Positions 1 to 8,001 are shown, counted from the stretch's first letter. The stretch: 21,439 bases of DNA from SZUA-229 sp964531165 (GCA_964531165.1 CAZHEA010000055.1:1-21439), one strand, 5' to 3'. The notes: generated from the letters alone by a model not told the origin. Made by a program: numbers and translations.

Positions 1-1
1 A

Positions 2-1036
2 ATGGATATTGCACAATTACTGGCGTTTGGTGTGAAAAATGGTGCATCTGACTTACACCTGTCAGCGGCACTACCACCGATGATACGGGTAGACGGGGAT
101 GTTCGGCGTATAAATATTGATGCGATGCCCCATGAAGAAATTCATGCGATGGTGTATGACATCATGAATGATAAGCAGCGAAAAACCTTTGAGGAATACT
201 GGGAAGTGGATTTCTCATTTGAAATTCCAGGGTTGGCACGTTTTCGTGTGAATGCGTTTAATCATAACCGCGGGGCTGGAGCGGTGTTTCGTACCATCCC
301 CTCAAAGATTTTGACTCTCGAAGAGCTGGGAGCACCGAAAATTTTTGAAGATATCGCCAATACACCGCGAGGCATTGTGCTGGTCACCGGGCCGACTGGT
401 TCCGGTAAGTCGACGACATTGGCAGCGATGGTAAACCATGTGAATGAAAATGATTATGGCCATATTCTCACCATTGAAGATCCGATAGAATTTGTGCATG
501 AAAGTAAAAAATGCCTGATGAATCAGCGTGAAGTACATCGCGATACCATGGGATTCAGTGAAGCATTACGTTCTGCATTACGTGAAGATCCGGATGTTAT
601 TCTGGTGGGCGAGATGCGCGACCTTGAAACCATACGTCTGGCATTATCGGCAGCAGAAACCGGTCATCTGGTATTCGGAACGTTGCACACCAGTTCTGCT
701 GCAAAAACCGTTGACCGTATCGTTGATGTGTTTCCGGCAGCAGAAAAAGATATGGTACGGGCGATGCTTTCTGAATCCCTTCGTGCGGTAATTGCCCAGA
801 CTCTGCTAAAGAAAATCGGCGGTGGTCGGGTGGCAGCGCATGAAATTATGATTGGTACACCAGCAATACGAAACCTGATTCGTGAAAATAAAATTGCACA
901 AATGTATTCTGCTATCCAGACAGGTCAGGGGATAGGAATGCAGACGCTGGATCAAAATCTAAAAGAGATGGTGGAACGTGGTATTATCTCTAAAGAAGAT
1001 GCGCGTAACAAAGCGGTCAATAAAGACGCCATGTAA
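2..1036 (+). CDS. pilT: Type IV pilus retraction ATPase PilT
   Basis: Cytoplasmic hexameric ATPase that depolymerises the type IV pilus and powers twitching and DNA uptake. At 344 residues it is the usual PilT length. Walker A GPTGSGKS is at residues 130-137, the Asp box around 155-165 (LTIEDPIEF), and the Walker B core DVILVGEMRD at 198-207 with catalytic E204. The His box has H222 and H229, and the PilT-specific AIRNLIRE motif is at 288-295. These residue numbers match those I recall for Pseudomonas aeruginosa PilT, so the ATG at base 2 is the true start and the gene is complete, although its ribosome binding site lies outside the window. The pilU gene follows after 99 bases on the same strand. 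Identification is firm. Confidence 0.97.
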   Translation: MDIAQLLAFGVKNGASDLHLSAALPPMIRVDGDVRRINIDAMPHEEIHAMVYDIMNDKQRKTFEEYWEVDFSFEIPGLARFRVNAFNHNRGAGAVFRTIPSKILTLEELGAPKIFEDIANTPRGIVLVTGPTGSGKSTTLAAMVNHVNENDYGHILTIEDPIEFVHESKKCLMNQREVHRDTMGFSEALRSALREDPDVILVGEMRDLETIRLALSAAETGHLVFGTLHTSSAAKTVDRIVDVFPAAEKDMVRAMLSESLRAVIAQTLLKKIGGGRVAAHEIMIGTPAIRNLIRENKIAQMYSAIQTGQGIGMQTLDQNLKEMVERGIISKEDARNKAVNKDAM

Positions 1037-1135
1037 TAAAAAAACTGGGATACTCTGATTGTTTTTATCAGTTTAAAACAATTAGATTTAATGCAAGTAA
1101 CCCTGATGATAAGTTAATTTAACCGGAGTTAGGGA

Positions 1136-2305
1136 ATGGATAGAGATAAGGCCATCCGCTACATGCACGATTTATTGCGCATGTTAGTTCAGAAAGATGG
1201 TTCTGATTTGTTTATAACAGTCGGAGCTGCGCCATCAATGAAAGTGGATGGGAAAATGACACCGCTCTCAAGTCAGGCACTTTCACCTGCGCAAACGCAA
1301 ACCTTAGTGCGCTCAATTATGAATGATAAACAGTTGGGTACTTTTGAAGCAGAGCAGGAAGTGAACTTTGCAATCAGTCTGCCCGGCGTATCACGTTATC
1401 GTGTAAATGCATTTACGCAGCGCGGTTCAATGGGCATGGTACTACGTGTTATCAAAGCCGATATTCCCAGTTTTGAAGATTTAAGTTTGCCTACAGTGTT
1501 GCAGGATATTGCCATGACCAAGCGCGGGCTGGTTATTTTTGTTGGCGCAACCGGCTCGGGTAAATCGAGCTCACTGGCGGCAATGATAGGTTATCGAAAT
1601 GAAAATTCATTTGGTCATATTATTACTATCGAAGATCCAATTGAATTTGTGCATCAGCATAGAAACTGTATTGTGACGCAGCGTGAAGTCGGGGTGGATA
1701 CCGAAAATTATGATGTGGCTTTGAAAAATACTTTGCGACAGGCGCCGGATGTTATTTTAATCGGCGAGGTACGTGATCGTGAAACCATGGAATATGCAAT
1801 TGCCTTTGCCGAGACCGGTCATCTGTGTTTAACCACTCTGCATGCTAATAGTACCAATCAGGCACTGGATCGTATTATTAACTTTTTTCCGGAAGAGCGC
1901 CGTCCGCAATTGTTAATGGATTTATCTTTAAATTTAAAATCATTAATTTCTCAGCGACTGATACCGTTAAAAGGCGGCGAAGGTCGTGTGCCAGCAGTTG
2001 AAATCATGTTGAATACACCATTAATGTCAGACCTGATTTTTAAAGGCAATGTGCATGAAATGAAAGAGTTGATGTCTAAATCAAATGAATACGGCATGAT
2101 TACTTTCGATCAGGCTTTATTTGAATTATATGAAGAAGGTTACGTGACATATGAGGATGCCTTGCGCAATGCAGACTCAATTAACGATTTGCGATTACGC
2201 ATAAAACTCAAAGGCAAGGATGCAAAAAATACCGATCTAATGAAAGAAGTGTCGGGTCTTAAGATGGAAGATAATGAAGACGAAAGTAAACACATGTTGC
2301 GCTAG
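1136..2305 (+). CDS. pilU: Type IV pilus retraction ATPase PilU
   Basis: Accessory retraction ATPase that works with PilT under load. It has 389 residues, against about 382 in Pseudomonas PilU as I recall it. Walker A GATGSGKS is at 137-144, Walker B DVILIGEVRD at 205-214 with E211, and a His box TGHLCLTTLH follows at 227-236. The PilU-type C-terminal segment with ADSINDLRLRIKL (346-358) is present, followed by an acidic-to-basic tail ending in HMLR. The PilT motif AIRNLIRE is replaced by PLMSDLIFKG. The ATG at 1136 has GGAG at 1125-1128, 7 bases upstream. Compared with the next gene, this one is closer to classical PilU in both its central region and its tail, so it takes the symbol. Confidence 0.93.
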   Translation: MDRDKAIRYMHDLLRMLVQKDGSDLFITVGAAPSMKVDGKMTPLSSQALSPAQTQTLVRSIMNDKQLGTFEAEQEVNFAISLPGVSRYRVNAFTQRGSMGMVLRVIKADIPSFEDLSLPTVLQDIAMTKRGLVIFVGATGSGKSSSLAAMIGYRNENSFGHIITIEDPIEFVHQHRNCIVTQREVGVDTENYDVALKNTLRQAPDVILIGEVRDRETMEYAIAFAETGHLCLTTLHANSTNQALDRIINFFPEERRPQLLMDLSLNLKSLISQRLIPLKGGEGRVPAVEIMLNTPLMSDLIFKGNVHEMKELMSKSNEYGMITFDQALFELYEEGYVTYEDALRNADSINDLRLRIKLKGKDAKNTDLMKEVSGLKMEDNEDESKHMLR

Positions 2306-2357
2306 GCATCTCTGGTTAAAAATAAGAAACTTAAATATTTTATAAAGTTGATATAAA

Positions 2358-3497
2358 TTGAATTTGCAACCCTATTTAAAACTCATGGCCGAACGCGGTG
2401 GTTCAGATATTTTCTTTACTACCGGCGCGCCGGTTAGTATGAACATCGAAGGTCAAATGCACCCGATTGGGAAAACGCCTTTAGAGCCTGGCATGACAAA
2501 AGAAATTGCTTATAGCGTCATGGATGAAAATCAGAAAATGGGTTTTGAGGCAACCATGGAAATGAACATGGGGATGTCGATAAAAGACATCGGGCGATTT
2601 CGAATTAATATTTATACGCAGCGTGGCGAAGTCTCTATGGTTATTCGCTATATTAAATCAAATGTGCCATCGCTGGATCAATTAAATTTACCGGCAAAAT
2701 TAAAAGAACTGGTTTGTTATCGAAAAGGTCTGGTGCTGGTTGTGGGAGCTACTGGTTCAGGTAAATCAACATCGCTGGCTTCGATGATTAATTATCGAAG
2801 CGTAAATATGCCGGGGCATATTCTAACCATCGAAGATCCTATTGAATATATGTTTGATCATCAAAAATCAATTGTAGGGCAACGTGAAGTTGGGCTGGAT
2901 ACATTATCCTATGAAAATGCTTTAAGAGAAGCCATGCGTGAAGCGCCGGATGTCATTATGATTGGCGAGGTGCGTGACCGTGAAACTATGGAAGCTGCTA
3001 TACAGTATGCGGATACCGGACATTTATGTTTAACAACGCTACACTCGGTTAATGCGAACCAGACACTGGATCGAATACTTAGCTTCTTCCCGCCTGATTC
3101 TCGTAATCAAATTTTAATGGATCTGTCGCTTAACTTGCAGGCGATTGTTTCGCAGCGTCTGGTTATCGGATTAGATGGTAAGCGTATTGCTGCCATCGAA
3201 ATTTTAATTAATTCACCGTATATTTCTGAGTTAATTCGGCGCGGTGATTTTCATGAAATAAAAGAAATTATGGAAAAAGGTGAAGCAGATGGAATGCAAA
3301 CCTTTGATCAGTCCTTATATCAGCTATTTACCGATGGTAAAATTGATATAAAAACCGCGTTGTCTTATGCGGATTCACGCAGTAACCTGGAATGGAAGAT
3401 TAATTTTGGTGGCGGCGTAAAAGAAATGAGTCATGACCGAGAAAACGACACATTACAATTTTCTACTGATCCGGATGAATTGCCGGAAGTAAAATAA
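2358..3497 (+). CDS. Second PilU-like retraction ATPase (third PilT/PilU paralogue)
   Basis: A further member of the PilT/PilU family, 379 residues, directly downstream of pilU with a 52-base gap. Walker A GATGSGKS is at 130-137, the Asp box LTIEDPIEY at 156-164, and Walker B DVIMIGEVRD at 198-207 with E204. The His box TGHLCLTTLHS is at 220-230. All catalytic elements are intact, so it should be an active ATPase. It lacks the PilT AIRNLIRE motif and has PYISELIRRG instead. The start is TTG: an in-frame TGA lies at 2349-2351, and the first family-like residues (NLQPYLKLMAERGGSD) follow the TTG at 2358. The only alternative, ATG 2385, would cut into the conserved N-terminus. No good Shine-Dalgarno is visible, suggesting weak or coupled translation. 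The C-terminal tail after residue 355 is polar, acidic and not conserved. It could be a modulator of PilT/PilU or serve a different pilus. Confidence 0.9.
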   Translation: MNLQPYLKLMAERGGSDIFFTTGAPVSMNIEGQMHPIGKTPLEPGMTKEIAYSVMDENQKMGFEATMEMNMGMSIKDIGRFRINIYTQRGEVSMVIRYIKSNVPSLDQLNLPAKLKELVCYRKGLVLVVGATGSGKSTSLASMINYRSVNMPGHILTIEDPIEYMFDHQKSIVGQREVGLDTLSYENALREAMREAPDVIMIGEVRDRETMEAAIQYADTGHLCLTTLHSVNANQTLDRILSFFPPDSRNQILMDLSLNLQAIVSQRLVIGLDGKRIAAIEILINSPYISELIRRGDFHEIKEIMEKGEADGMQTFDQSLYQLFTDGKIDIKTALSYADSRSNLEWKINFGGGVKEMSHDRENDTLQFSTDPDELPEVK

Positions 3498-3527
3498 AAA
3501 CTGCCCCGCAAAAAATGCAGGGCGGCA
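3491..3527 (-). terminator. Intrinsic terminator for the minus-strand envelope genes
   Basis: It lies between convergent genes. An imperfect hairpin is formed by TGCC (3502-3505) with GGCA (3524-3527), CC (3506-3507) with GG (3521-3522) and GCA (3508-3510) with TGC (3516-3518), with an AAAAA loop. Read on the minus strand it is followed by TTTTTATTTT (3500 to 3491), a good U-tract. In the plus direction the tail is only TTAGTTATT, so it would be weak for the pilU-like gene. Confidence 0.6.
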
Positions 3528-3543
3528 TTAGTTATTAAATAGT

Positions 3544-4080
3544 TTATTTAGGCAGTGAGCCAAGCATGCTCTTTACAGCAAAAGCCAGACGCTGTTTAGC
3601 GGCTTCACCAGTGTTACCCTGAATGTCTGCTTTAGCACTGCTCGCCCAGATGACGACACCGGTTTGTGCATCAACCATTAGAATAATTAAAGCGCCTTTT
3701 GGTGCTGCTTCCAGTGTTTTAAATGATTTGTCCGGGTTTTCTTTATATTCAATGTTAGCCATGTTTACGCCTAGCGCATAACCGACTAGTACGTCAGGAG
3801 TTTGTGAGGTTTCTGACATGTTTTTACTGCGTAGCTCATTATCAATTAATAGTTTTATTTCCGCATTGGCATCAAAGCCAGGAGCAACCCATGCTTTATC
3901 TGGGTCATTCACAATAGATGCTGCCCCCATCCACATGTAAGACTTGTAGCCTTTGAAATTAGCTTTAGGGTCTATGTCAGTTTCAAATTTCATATCACTG
4001 TTAGACGATGAGTTCATGGTGGAGCAGGCGCTTAGTGAGAACAGTAAAACCAGAGTTAGAGCGGTTAGAATTTTTTTCAT
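3544..4080 (-). CDS. DUF4136-type lipoprotein
   Basis: Predicted 178-residue lipoprotein. The signal peptide is MKKILTALTLVLLFSLSAC, with lipobox LSAC and lipidated C19. The mature part has the DUF4136 pattern: an aromatic-rich start (KGYKSYMWM), a central variable stretch, a predicted strand with DVLVGYALGV, then ALIILMVDAQTGVVIWASSAKAD and a C-terminal helix ending in AVKSMLGSLPK. Residue +2 after the cysteine is Ser, consistent with outer-membrane sorting. AGGA at 4085-4088 (minus strand) sits a few bases before the ATG. It follows the beta-barrel gene by 50 bases and probably shares its transcript. Molecular function of the family is unknown to me. Confidence 0.85.
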   Translation of the reverse strand: MKKILTALTLVLLFSLSACSTMNSSSNSDMKFETDIDPKANFKGYKSYMWMGAASIVNDPDKAWVAPGFDANAEIKLLIDNELRSKNMSETSQTPDVLVGYALGVNMANIEYKENPDKSFKTLEAAPKGALIILMVDAQTGVVIWASSAKADIQGNTGEAAKQRLAFAVKSMLGSLPK

Positions 4081-4130
4081 TGTAGTCCTTGCATAGTAAA
4101 GTTTGATTATGATTGAAATAATATTTCAGT

Positions 4131-4742
4131 TTAAAAGCGAATGCGCAAGCCGGCATTTGCATCGAATTGAGACATAAAGCCGTTACCAATAATAACACAG
4201 TTTATGCTGCCGGCTCCGCCGCAGAAATACTCACCATTGCCTAACGATGCAAAGTATCCGCGCAGTTCCAGACGCAGGCCGACATTGTCAGTAAATTTAT
4301 AAACGATACCGCCTCCCATGCTCATGGCAAATTTTGTTTCTGATGATCTGGAGATGGATGTGTTCGGGCTTAAATGAATGGCGCCAAAGGTCGCGCCAAA
4401 AAATTTATCCACTTTTTTGTCCACCCAGATCTGACTGCCACCGATTTGAAAGTACTCAATATCTACATTAATCAATTTAATGCCGTTACTTGTGAGATCT
4501 GTCGTTTGTTTGGAGTATAAAAATTCCATCACATGTTCAGGTCCATAGTCCAGTCCAAGGATGACTCCATAACTGTTGGTTTCGTCAAATGAGGCTGTAT
4601 TACCTGTTTCGGCATTTTCCAGGTCACCACCGGTGCGGTAGCCACTGAACAGACTGATCTCTGTGCCTTTTGCCATAGCAATAGAAGAGTTTAAGACCGA
4701 GCCGAGCAGGCTGAGAACTAAAATAGACAATAATTTTTTCAT
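4131..4742 (-). CDS. Small outer-membrane beta-barrel protein
   Basis: A 203-residue exported protein. The signal peptide (MKKLLSILVLSLLG...) most likely ends at AMA near residue 24. The mature region alternates polar and hydrophobic residues in short strands (EISLFSGYR, SYGVILGLDYG, FGATFGAIHL, MSMGGGIVYKF, GLRLELRGYF) and ends in NAGLRIRF, a C-terminal aromatic typical of barrels assembled by BAM. C174 and C182 flank a short Gly-rich loop (FCGGAGSINC) and could form a disulfide. Eight strands would fit this length, as in OmpX/OmpW-sized barrels. A promoter-like sequence lies upstream at 4774-4802 and the DUF4136 lipoprotein gene follows. No specific function is claimed. Confidence 0.82.
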   Translation of the reverse strand: MKKLLSILVLSLLGSVLNSSIAMAKGTEISLFSGYRTGGDLENAETGNTASFDETNSYGVILGLDYGPEHVMEFLYSKQTTDLTSNGIKLINVDIEYFQIGGSQIWVDKKVDKFFGATFGAIHLSPNTSISRSSETKFAMSMGGGIVYKFTDNVGLRLELRGYFASLGNGEYFCGGAGSINCVIIGNGFMSQFDANAGLRIRF

Positions 4743-4773
4743 ATATGGTTTTTCACTTTTTTAATATGTCTGA

Positions 4774-4802
4774 ACACTAGCAAAAAAATGCCATTACGCC
4801 AA
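4774..4802 (-). promoter_or_regulatory. Candidate sigma-70-type promoter for the beta-barrel gene
   Basis: On the minus strand TTGGCG (4802-4797) is followed after 17 bases by TAGTGT (4779-4774), with a TG one base before the -10 hexamer, as in extended -10 promoters. The match of the -10 is modest. Position about 30 bases upstream of the start at 4742 is reasonable. It sits in a 158-base gap that separates the barrel/DUF4136 pair from the DUF4124 gene. Confidence 0.33.
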
Positions 4803-4900
4803 TGTTATCTGCTATTTCAAGTACTAATTCTTTATTGGTTTTAATCGTTTTTTTGTAAGTGGCGAATCAGTCTCAGATAATTGAAATACTATTATGAATT

Positions 4901-5371
4901 TTATCTTCTGGGGCTGACCGGCCGGTGAACCGGTGGAGGATTGGTGCCTGGCGGTCTCTGTAGCGGCGGGCGATACCCCGGACGACCCGGGGGTACACCA
5001 TATACCGGCCGCTGTGGGTTTGCGTTAATAATTATATCAGGTTGCTTTTTCTGAGATTTTGCTGCGGGTTTAGGGTTTAATGCCGCCTGTTCTTTTTTAG
5101 CCGCATTAGATGCATCAATTTTTTCAGCTGCCTGAATGTTTTTTTGTGCCTGTTGTTGTGCGGCTTCAATTTCACTGTTAGTGGGGCTGCTATGAAGTGG
5201 AACTTTTGTTATTGTTTTTGCGTTACTAACCGGCTTGTCAGAATAGGTTACATTGCCTTGGGCATCAACTGATTTAACCGGTGTGTTAGCCGATAAATCA
5301 ACAGAAATAAAAATGAGTGAGGCGGTTAACAGGGCCACTAGCTCAGGTTTATATTTTTTGTGGTGATGCAT
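4901..5371 (-). CDS. DUF4124-like exported protein with proline-rich basic tail
   Basis: A 156-residue protein. The N-terminus is unusual, with three His before KKYK, and is followed by a hydrophobic segment (LVALLTASLIFISVDLSA, about 11-28) acting as signal peptide or anchor. Residues 31-57 fit DUF4124, with the recurring pattern VDAQGNVTYSDKP. Residues 64-95 form an Ala/Gln/Lys-rich predicted helix. Residues 117-156 are strongly proline/arginine-rich (for instance RPPLQRPPGTNPPP), likely an extended periplasmic tail that could contact peptidoglycan or another envelope protein. GGAG upstream at 7-base spacing supports the ATG. The lipoprotein gene at 5417 lies 45 bases upstream in the same orientation. 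DUF4124 is a common but poorly understood proteobacterial envelope domain. Confidence 0.78.
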   Translation of the reverse strand: MHHHKKYKPELVALLTASLIFISVDLSANTPVKSVDAQGNVTYSDKPVSNAKTITKVPLHSSPTNSEIEAAQQQAQKNIQAAEKIDASNAAKKEQAALNPKPAAKSQKKQPDIIINANPQRPVYGVPPGRPGYRPPLQRPPGTNPPPVHRPVSPRR

Positions 5372-5416
5372 AACATACTCCAGTTCAGCTGAGTTCTATT
5401 ATAAAAACATTAACAA

Positions 5417-5644
5417 TTATTTTGTGCCTTCAACGGCCTTTACCGCTTTTAGTAAAGCTTCGCACTGCGCCATCTTATCTTCGGCGCCTGCAGAATTCGA
5501 TACGCATTCTTTGTAATCTTTAAGGGTGTCGGTTTTTTCTTCTAAGTAATCGGCTTCAGCTTCATGCATTTTATTTTCAGGCGAAGTGCAGCCGCTCAGT
5601 CCAATTGTCAGGTACAGGCTTAGCAAAAAGGTTATAAATTTCAT
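5417..5644 (-). CDS. Small lipoprotein
   Basis: A 75-residue product with a clean lipoprotein signal: MKFITFLLSLYLTIGLSGC, lipobox LSGC, lipidated C19. The 56-residue mature part is charged and helical (HEAEADYLEEKTDTLKDY), with two cysteines at about C47 and C61 that could pair as in small helical-hairpin lipoproteins. AGAGAG at 5659-5654 (minus strand) serves as a ribosome binding site. It sits 42 bases after the glycine-zipper gene and 45 bases before the DUF4124 gene, so the three probably form one transcript. I do not recognise a named family. Confidence 0.75.
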   Translation of the reverse strand: MKFITFLLSLYLTIGLSGCTSPENKMHEAEADYLEEKTDTLKDYKECVSNSAGAEDKMAQCEALLKAVKAVEGTK

Positions 5645-5686
5645 AATGTTAATCTCTCTGGTGATTGTGATTGTGTAGTGATTATA

Positions 5687-6436
5687 TTATTGACTGGATA
5701 GTGGCTTGGTTAATTTAAAATCAAGCAATGTCCCGGCGGGCACAACAACCTGATTGCCACCTTTTAAGATGGCTATGCCAAGGCCAACTTTGGCGCCATT
5801 CCGGGCACCGTTTGAGCCATCTGCCAGTGCGCCGATGGCGGCACCCTTGGCAACAGTTCCCGCGGTGCCTCTGCCGGTTGATTCGGTGAGTGCATTAATT
5901 GCACTGGTTGTGATTGGCGTGACCTTACCTTTAATATTAATGTCGGTAAGGGTAATCATAAGCTTAGCGCTACCTGCCAGACGACGTGCTTTTACGGCTT
6001 CTGAAATAACCCCGTATACTTTGCTGTTGGCAGGTGCAACGGTAATACCATTTGATATTAATGCGCCCTCTAAAACCGCAGCAAATTTATGGCCATTTGA
6101 ATGTCTGCCACTATCCAGAGTGTCAGATAAGCGTATTGAGACAGTAGAGCCGGCGGCGATGGTCGCCAGGCCGTTGGGCTTTTTCTCGGGTGATTTACTG
6201 GTAGTTGTTTTTTTAGTGGATTTTGTGGTTGAGCCCATGGCAATGTTTTTTACATCTTTTGCCTGAAATGACATATCAATACCATCGACATTAAACTTGA
6301 TGGTGTCGCCATCACGACCGGTGAATGTACCGTCAACGGTTTTCCCATTACTGAGCTCAATGGTGTCTGCAACAACCGGTGTTGCACTGAGTGATAAAAG
6401 TATAAGTGAGGTAATTAAATAGAATATTCTGTTCAT
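5687..6436 (-). CDS. Exported protein: Sm-like N-terminal module, TrbI-like beta domain and glycine zipper
   Basis: A 249-residue secreted protein with signal peptide ending near VVA|DT (residue 23). Residues 25-66 form a small beta module (IELSNGKTVDGTFTGRDGD, then KFNVDGIDMSF and KDVKNI) like the Sm/SH3-like repeats in exported proteins that read as 'L.nG....G.i....g..v.f'. A Thr/Lys/Ser linker covers 69-87. Residues 90-180 resemble the beta-barrel of TrbI/VirB10-type proteins (AAGSTVSIRLSDTLDSG, then APANSKVYGVISEA). Residues 187-225 are a glycine-zipper helix hairpin (Gly/Ala-rich, GAAIGALADGSNGARNGAKVG). The end PAGTLLDFKLTKPL repeats the TrbI-like pattern. AGGA precedes the ATG. The role is unknown; a stress-related or structural envelope function is only a guess. 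Confidence 0.75.
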   Translation of the reverse strand: MNRIFYLITSLILLSLSATPVVADTIELSNGKTVDGTFTGRDGDTIKFNVDGIDMSFQAKDVKNIAMGSTTKSTKKTTTSKSPEKKPNGLATIAAGSTVSIRLSDTLDSGRHSNGHKFAAVLEGALISNGITVAPANSKVYGVISEAVKARRLAGSAKLMITLTDINIKGKVTPITTSAINALTESTGRGTAGTVAKGAAIGALADGSNGARNGAKVGLGIAILKGGNQVVVPAGTLLDFKLTKPLSSQ

Positions 6437-6467
6437 GGTAGCGTCCTGAGTTTTTAGTTTAAGACTA

Positions 6468-6496
6468 TTTATAGGTAGACTTATGGTAATAAGTTA
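6468..6496 (-). promoter_or_regulatory. Candidate promoter with overlapping palindrome
   Basis: Upstream of the 6436 start, the minus strand has TATAAA (6473-6468) as a -10 with a poor -35. The missing -35 overlaps a perfect inverted repeat ACTTAT-GGTA-ATAAGT at 6479-6494. A weak -35 with a palindrome over it is the arrangement expected of a regulated promoter. This is inference from layout only. Confidence 0.28.
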
Positions 6497-6546
6497 GCGG
6501 CCTGTTTGCCGGCAACTATATCAGAAATTTTGATGATAAAAAGTCT

Positions 6547-7386
6547 TCAGTATTTGAAAGTGGCGTAGAGTTGTACGCCATTATGGCCCCAGCTAAGATT
6601 GGTATTAGATAACAGGCTATTGACGGTAATGTCCAGATCAAAATAACTTAGTGACATACCAACCCCCCAGTTGCTATTGAAGTAATATTCAGCGCCGATT
6701 TCTGCGGTGGCAATTACTCCATCGACATCATTGAGTTTTACGCTGAGATAGCGCATGGAAGCCTGAAATCGCCAGTCGGAGTTGAGTTCGTAAATAGCGT
6801 TCAAGCCTAATAATGGCATGGGAGCCTGAATATTCTGTTCAGAAAAAAAGTCTGATTTAAACGATGGCTGGTCTTCGCTACCCGATTGAATATCACCCGC
6901 GGCAAGAATGCTGGTTTTGTTAAACAACCAGTAAAGGCCAACGGAAACACCGGCTTCAAATTGTGGTGAGTGATAAAAACTGTAAATATAACTAAAATCC
7001 AGAATATCTGTTTTAGTATCCGTGGAAAGCGCCGCACCGGCTTTAATTTCTGTATCGCCGAGAATAATGTCTTCAGTGGTGATTGCACGTGCAGATCGAG
7101 TTAGCGGGACATAGGTCATCTGTATCCGGTGTGCGTCACCCACCCGATACCAGCCACTAATCCATAAGGTGCTGATTCTACTGTCGTAGCCTAGATCATC
7201 TTCAAAATCGATACTACCGTTAGCGGGTTGGCTGTTAGAGTTGATTGAAAATTCGGAGTTATATCGCTCCAGATTGGTGCCAATAGACAGGTGATATATT
7301 TCATCGACATCAGCAAATGCGGCACCGCAAGCAAACAGGCTATTTAATGTGATCAGACGTAAATAAAAATTAATATTAGAACGCAT
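6547..7386 (-). CDS. Outer-membrane beta-barrel protein, larger member of a barrel pair
   Basis: A 279-residue protein with a signal peptide probably cleaved after AFA (residue 25). The mature part shows many alternating amphipathic strands with aromatic girdles (STLWISGWYRVGD, RIQMTYVPL, DFSYIYSFYH, FEAGVSVGLYWLF, WRFQASMRYLSVKL, AEIGAEYYF, GVGMSLSYFDLDI) and ends in VQLYATFKY, a C-terminal aromatic. About 10-12 strands are suggested. The start overlaps the end of the upstream barrel gene by 11 bases, with the ATG embedded in codons of that gene's GLGYAF end, so the two are translationally coupled and likely made together. Cys20 lies in LFAC, but Phe at -2 argues against a lipobox. No family name is recognised. 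Confidence 0.78.
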   Translation of the reverse strand: MRSNINFYLRLITLNSLFACGAAFADVDEIYHLSIGTNLERYNSEFSINSNSQPANGSIDFEDDLGYDSRISTLWISGWYRVGDAHRIQMTYVPLTRSARAITTEDIILGDTEIKAGAALSTDTKTDILDFSYIYSFYHSPQFEAGVSVGLYWLFNKTSILAAGDIQSGSEDQPSFKSDFFSEQNIQAPMPLLGLNAIYELNSDWRFQASMRYLSVKLNDVDGVIATAEIGAEYYFNSNWGVGMSLSYFDLDITVNSLLSNTNLSWGHNGVQLYATFKY

Positions 7387-7984
7387 AACCTAGCCCAATA
7401 CTAAATCCGCTGTAGCTAATGTCAAAGACATTATCTGCGTTGGTTTTACCATCAAATAAGTCGAGATGCTGCTGCGTTTTAAGCTCGAGTTGAAAGGTGA
7501 CTTTCGGGGTAAAGTAATGGGCCCAGCCTAAAGCCAGAATATAACCGTTGCCATCGGTAGAGGCTGATGTTGTACCGCCGGGTATGCCGGGCTCAAAATA
7601 GTCTTCAACACTGAGTTTTGTTTTATAGAAAAGTAAACCGGCACGTCCGTATATTTTATTGCGATCTGAGAATGCATGCTCGGGTCGTAGTCCAAGAGTG
7701 ATGCCACTGGTTTCAATGCGGGTTTGAAAAGTACCGACAATATCGGAATTTGCATTCTCACTAATTTCTTCACTGATAAAAATACCAGTGGTTAGCGCCA
7801 GCCATGGCAGCGTGTAGTAGTTGTAATTGACGCTGAGAATTTTACCGGTGCGAAAATCATCTGTAGCGCCGGCATCCGGAATGGTATATAAAACATTGAC
7901 ATCAACGAGCATGTTTTCAGCGTGGGTAACGCTGGCACATATTAAGCCGATAAAGGTGAAAAATATTCTATATTGTTTTTGCAT
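7376..7984 (-). CDS. Outer-membrane beta-barrel protein, smaller member of a barrel pair
   Basis: A 202-residue exported protein. Its signal peptide ends around THA (residue 22). Strand-like segments (LSVNYNYYTLPWLALTTGIF, SGITLGLRPEHAF, KIYGRAGLLFYKTKL, YILALGWAHYFTP, VTFQLELKTQQH) and the terminal FSIGLGYAF fit an eight-stranded OmpA/OmpW-like barrel. A Gly/Thr/Ser loop near 133-146 looks like an extracellular loop. It lies 17 bases after the lipoprotein gene and overlaps the next barrel gene by 11 bases, giving a tight three-gene unit. The Shine-Dalgarno is weak, so coupling from upstream is likely. Confidence 0.8.
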   Translation of the reverse strand: MQKQYRIFFTFIGLICASVTHAENMLVDVNVLYTIPDAGATDDFRTGKILSVNYNYYTLPWLALTTGIFISEEISENANSDIVGTFQTRIETSGITLGLRPEHAFSDRNKIYGRAGLLFYKTKLSVEDYFEPGIPGGTTSASTDGNGYILALGWAHYFTPKVTFQLELKTQQHLDLFDGKTNADNVFDISYSGFSIGLGYAF

Positions 7985-8001
7985 TTAAGAAATAATTTTA
8001 A

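Noticed and set aside
1043..1076. Hairpin between pilT and pilU (CTGAT/ATCAG or AAACTG/CAGTTT)
   Set aside because: The stems are only 5-6 AT-rich pairs, mutually exclusive and without a proper T-tract. Too weak to call a terminator or attenuator.
5754..6266. 170-residue plus-strand ORF opposite the glycine-zipper gene
   Set aside because: It is an antisense shadow: its composition (Ala/Pro/Val repeats) mirrors the Gly/Ala-rich gene on the other strand, with no ribosome binding site or family features.
6547..7386. Lipobox in the larger barrel protein (LFAC at residues 17-20)
   Set aside because: Phe at -2 is not tolerated in normal lipoboxes, and a standard signal-peptidase site (AFA) follows five residues later.
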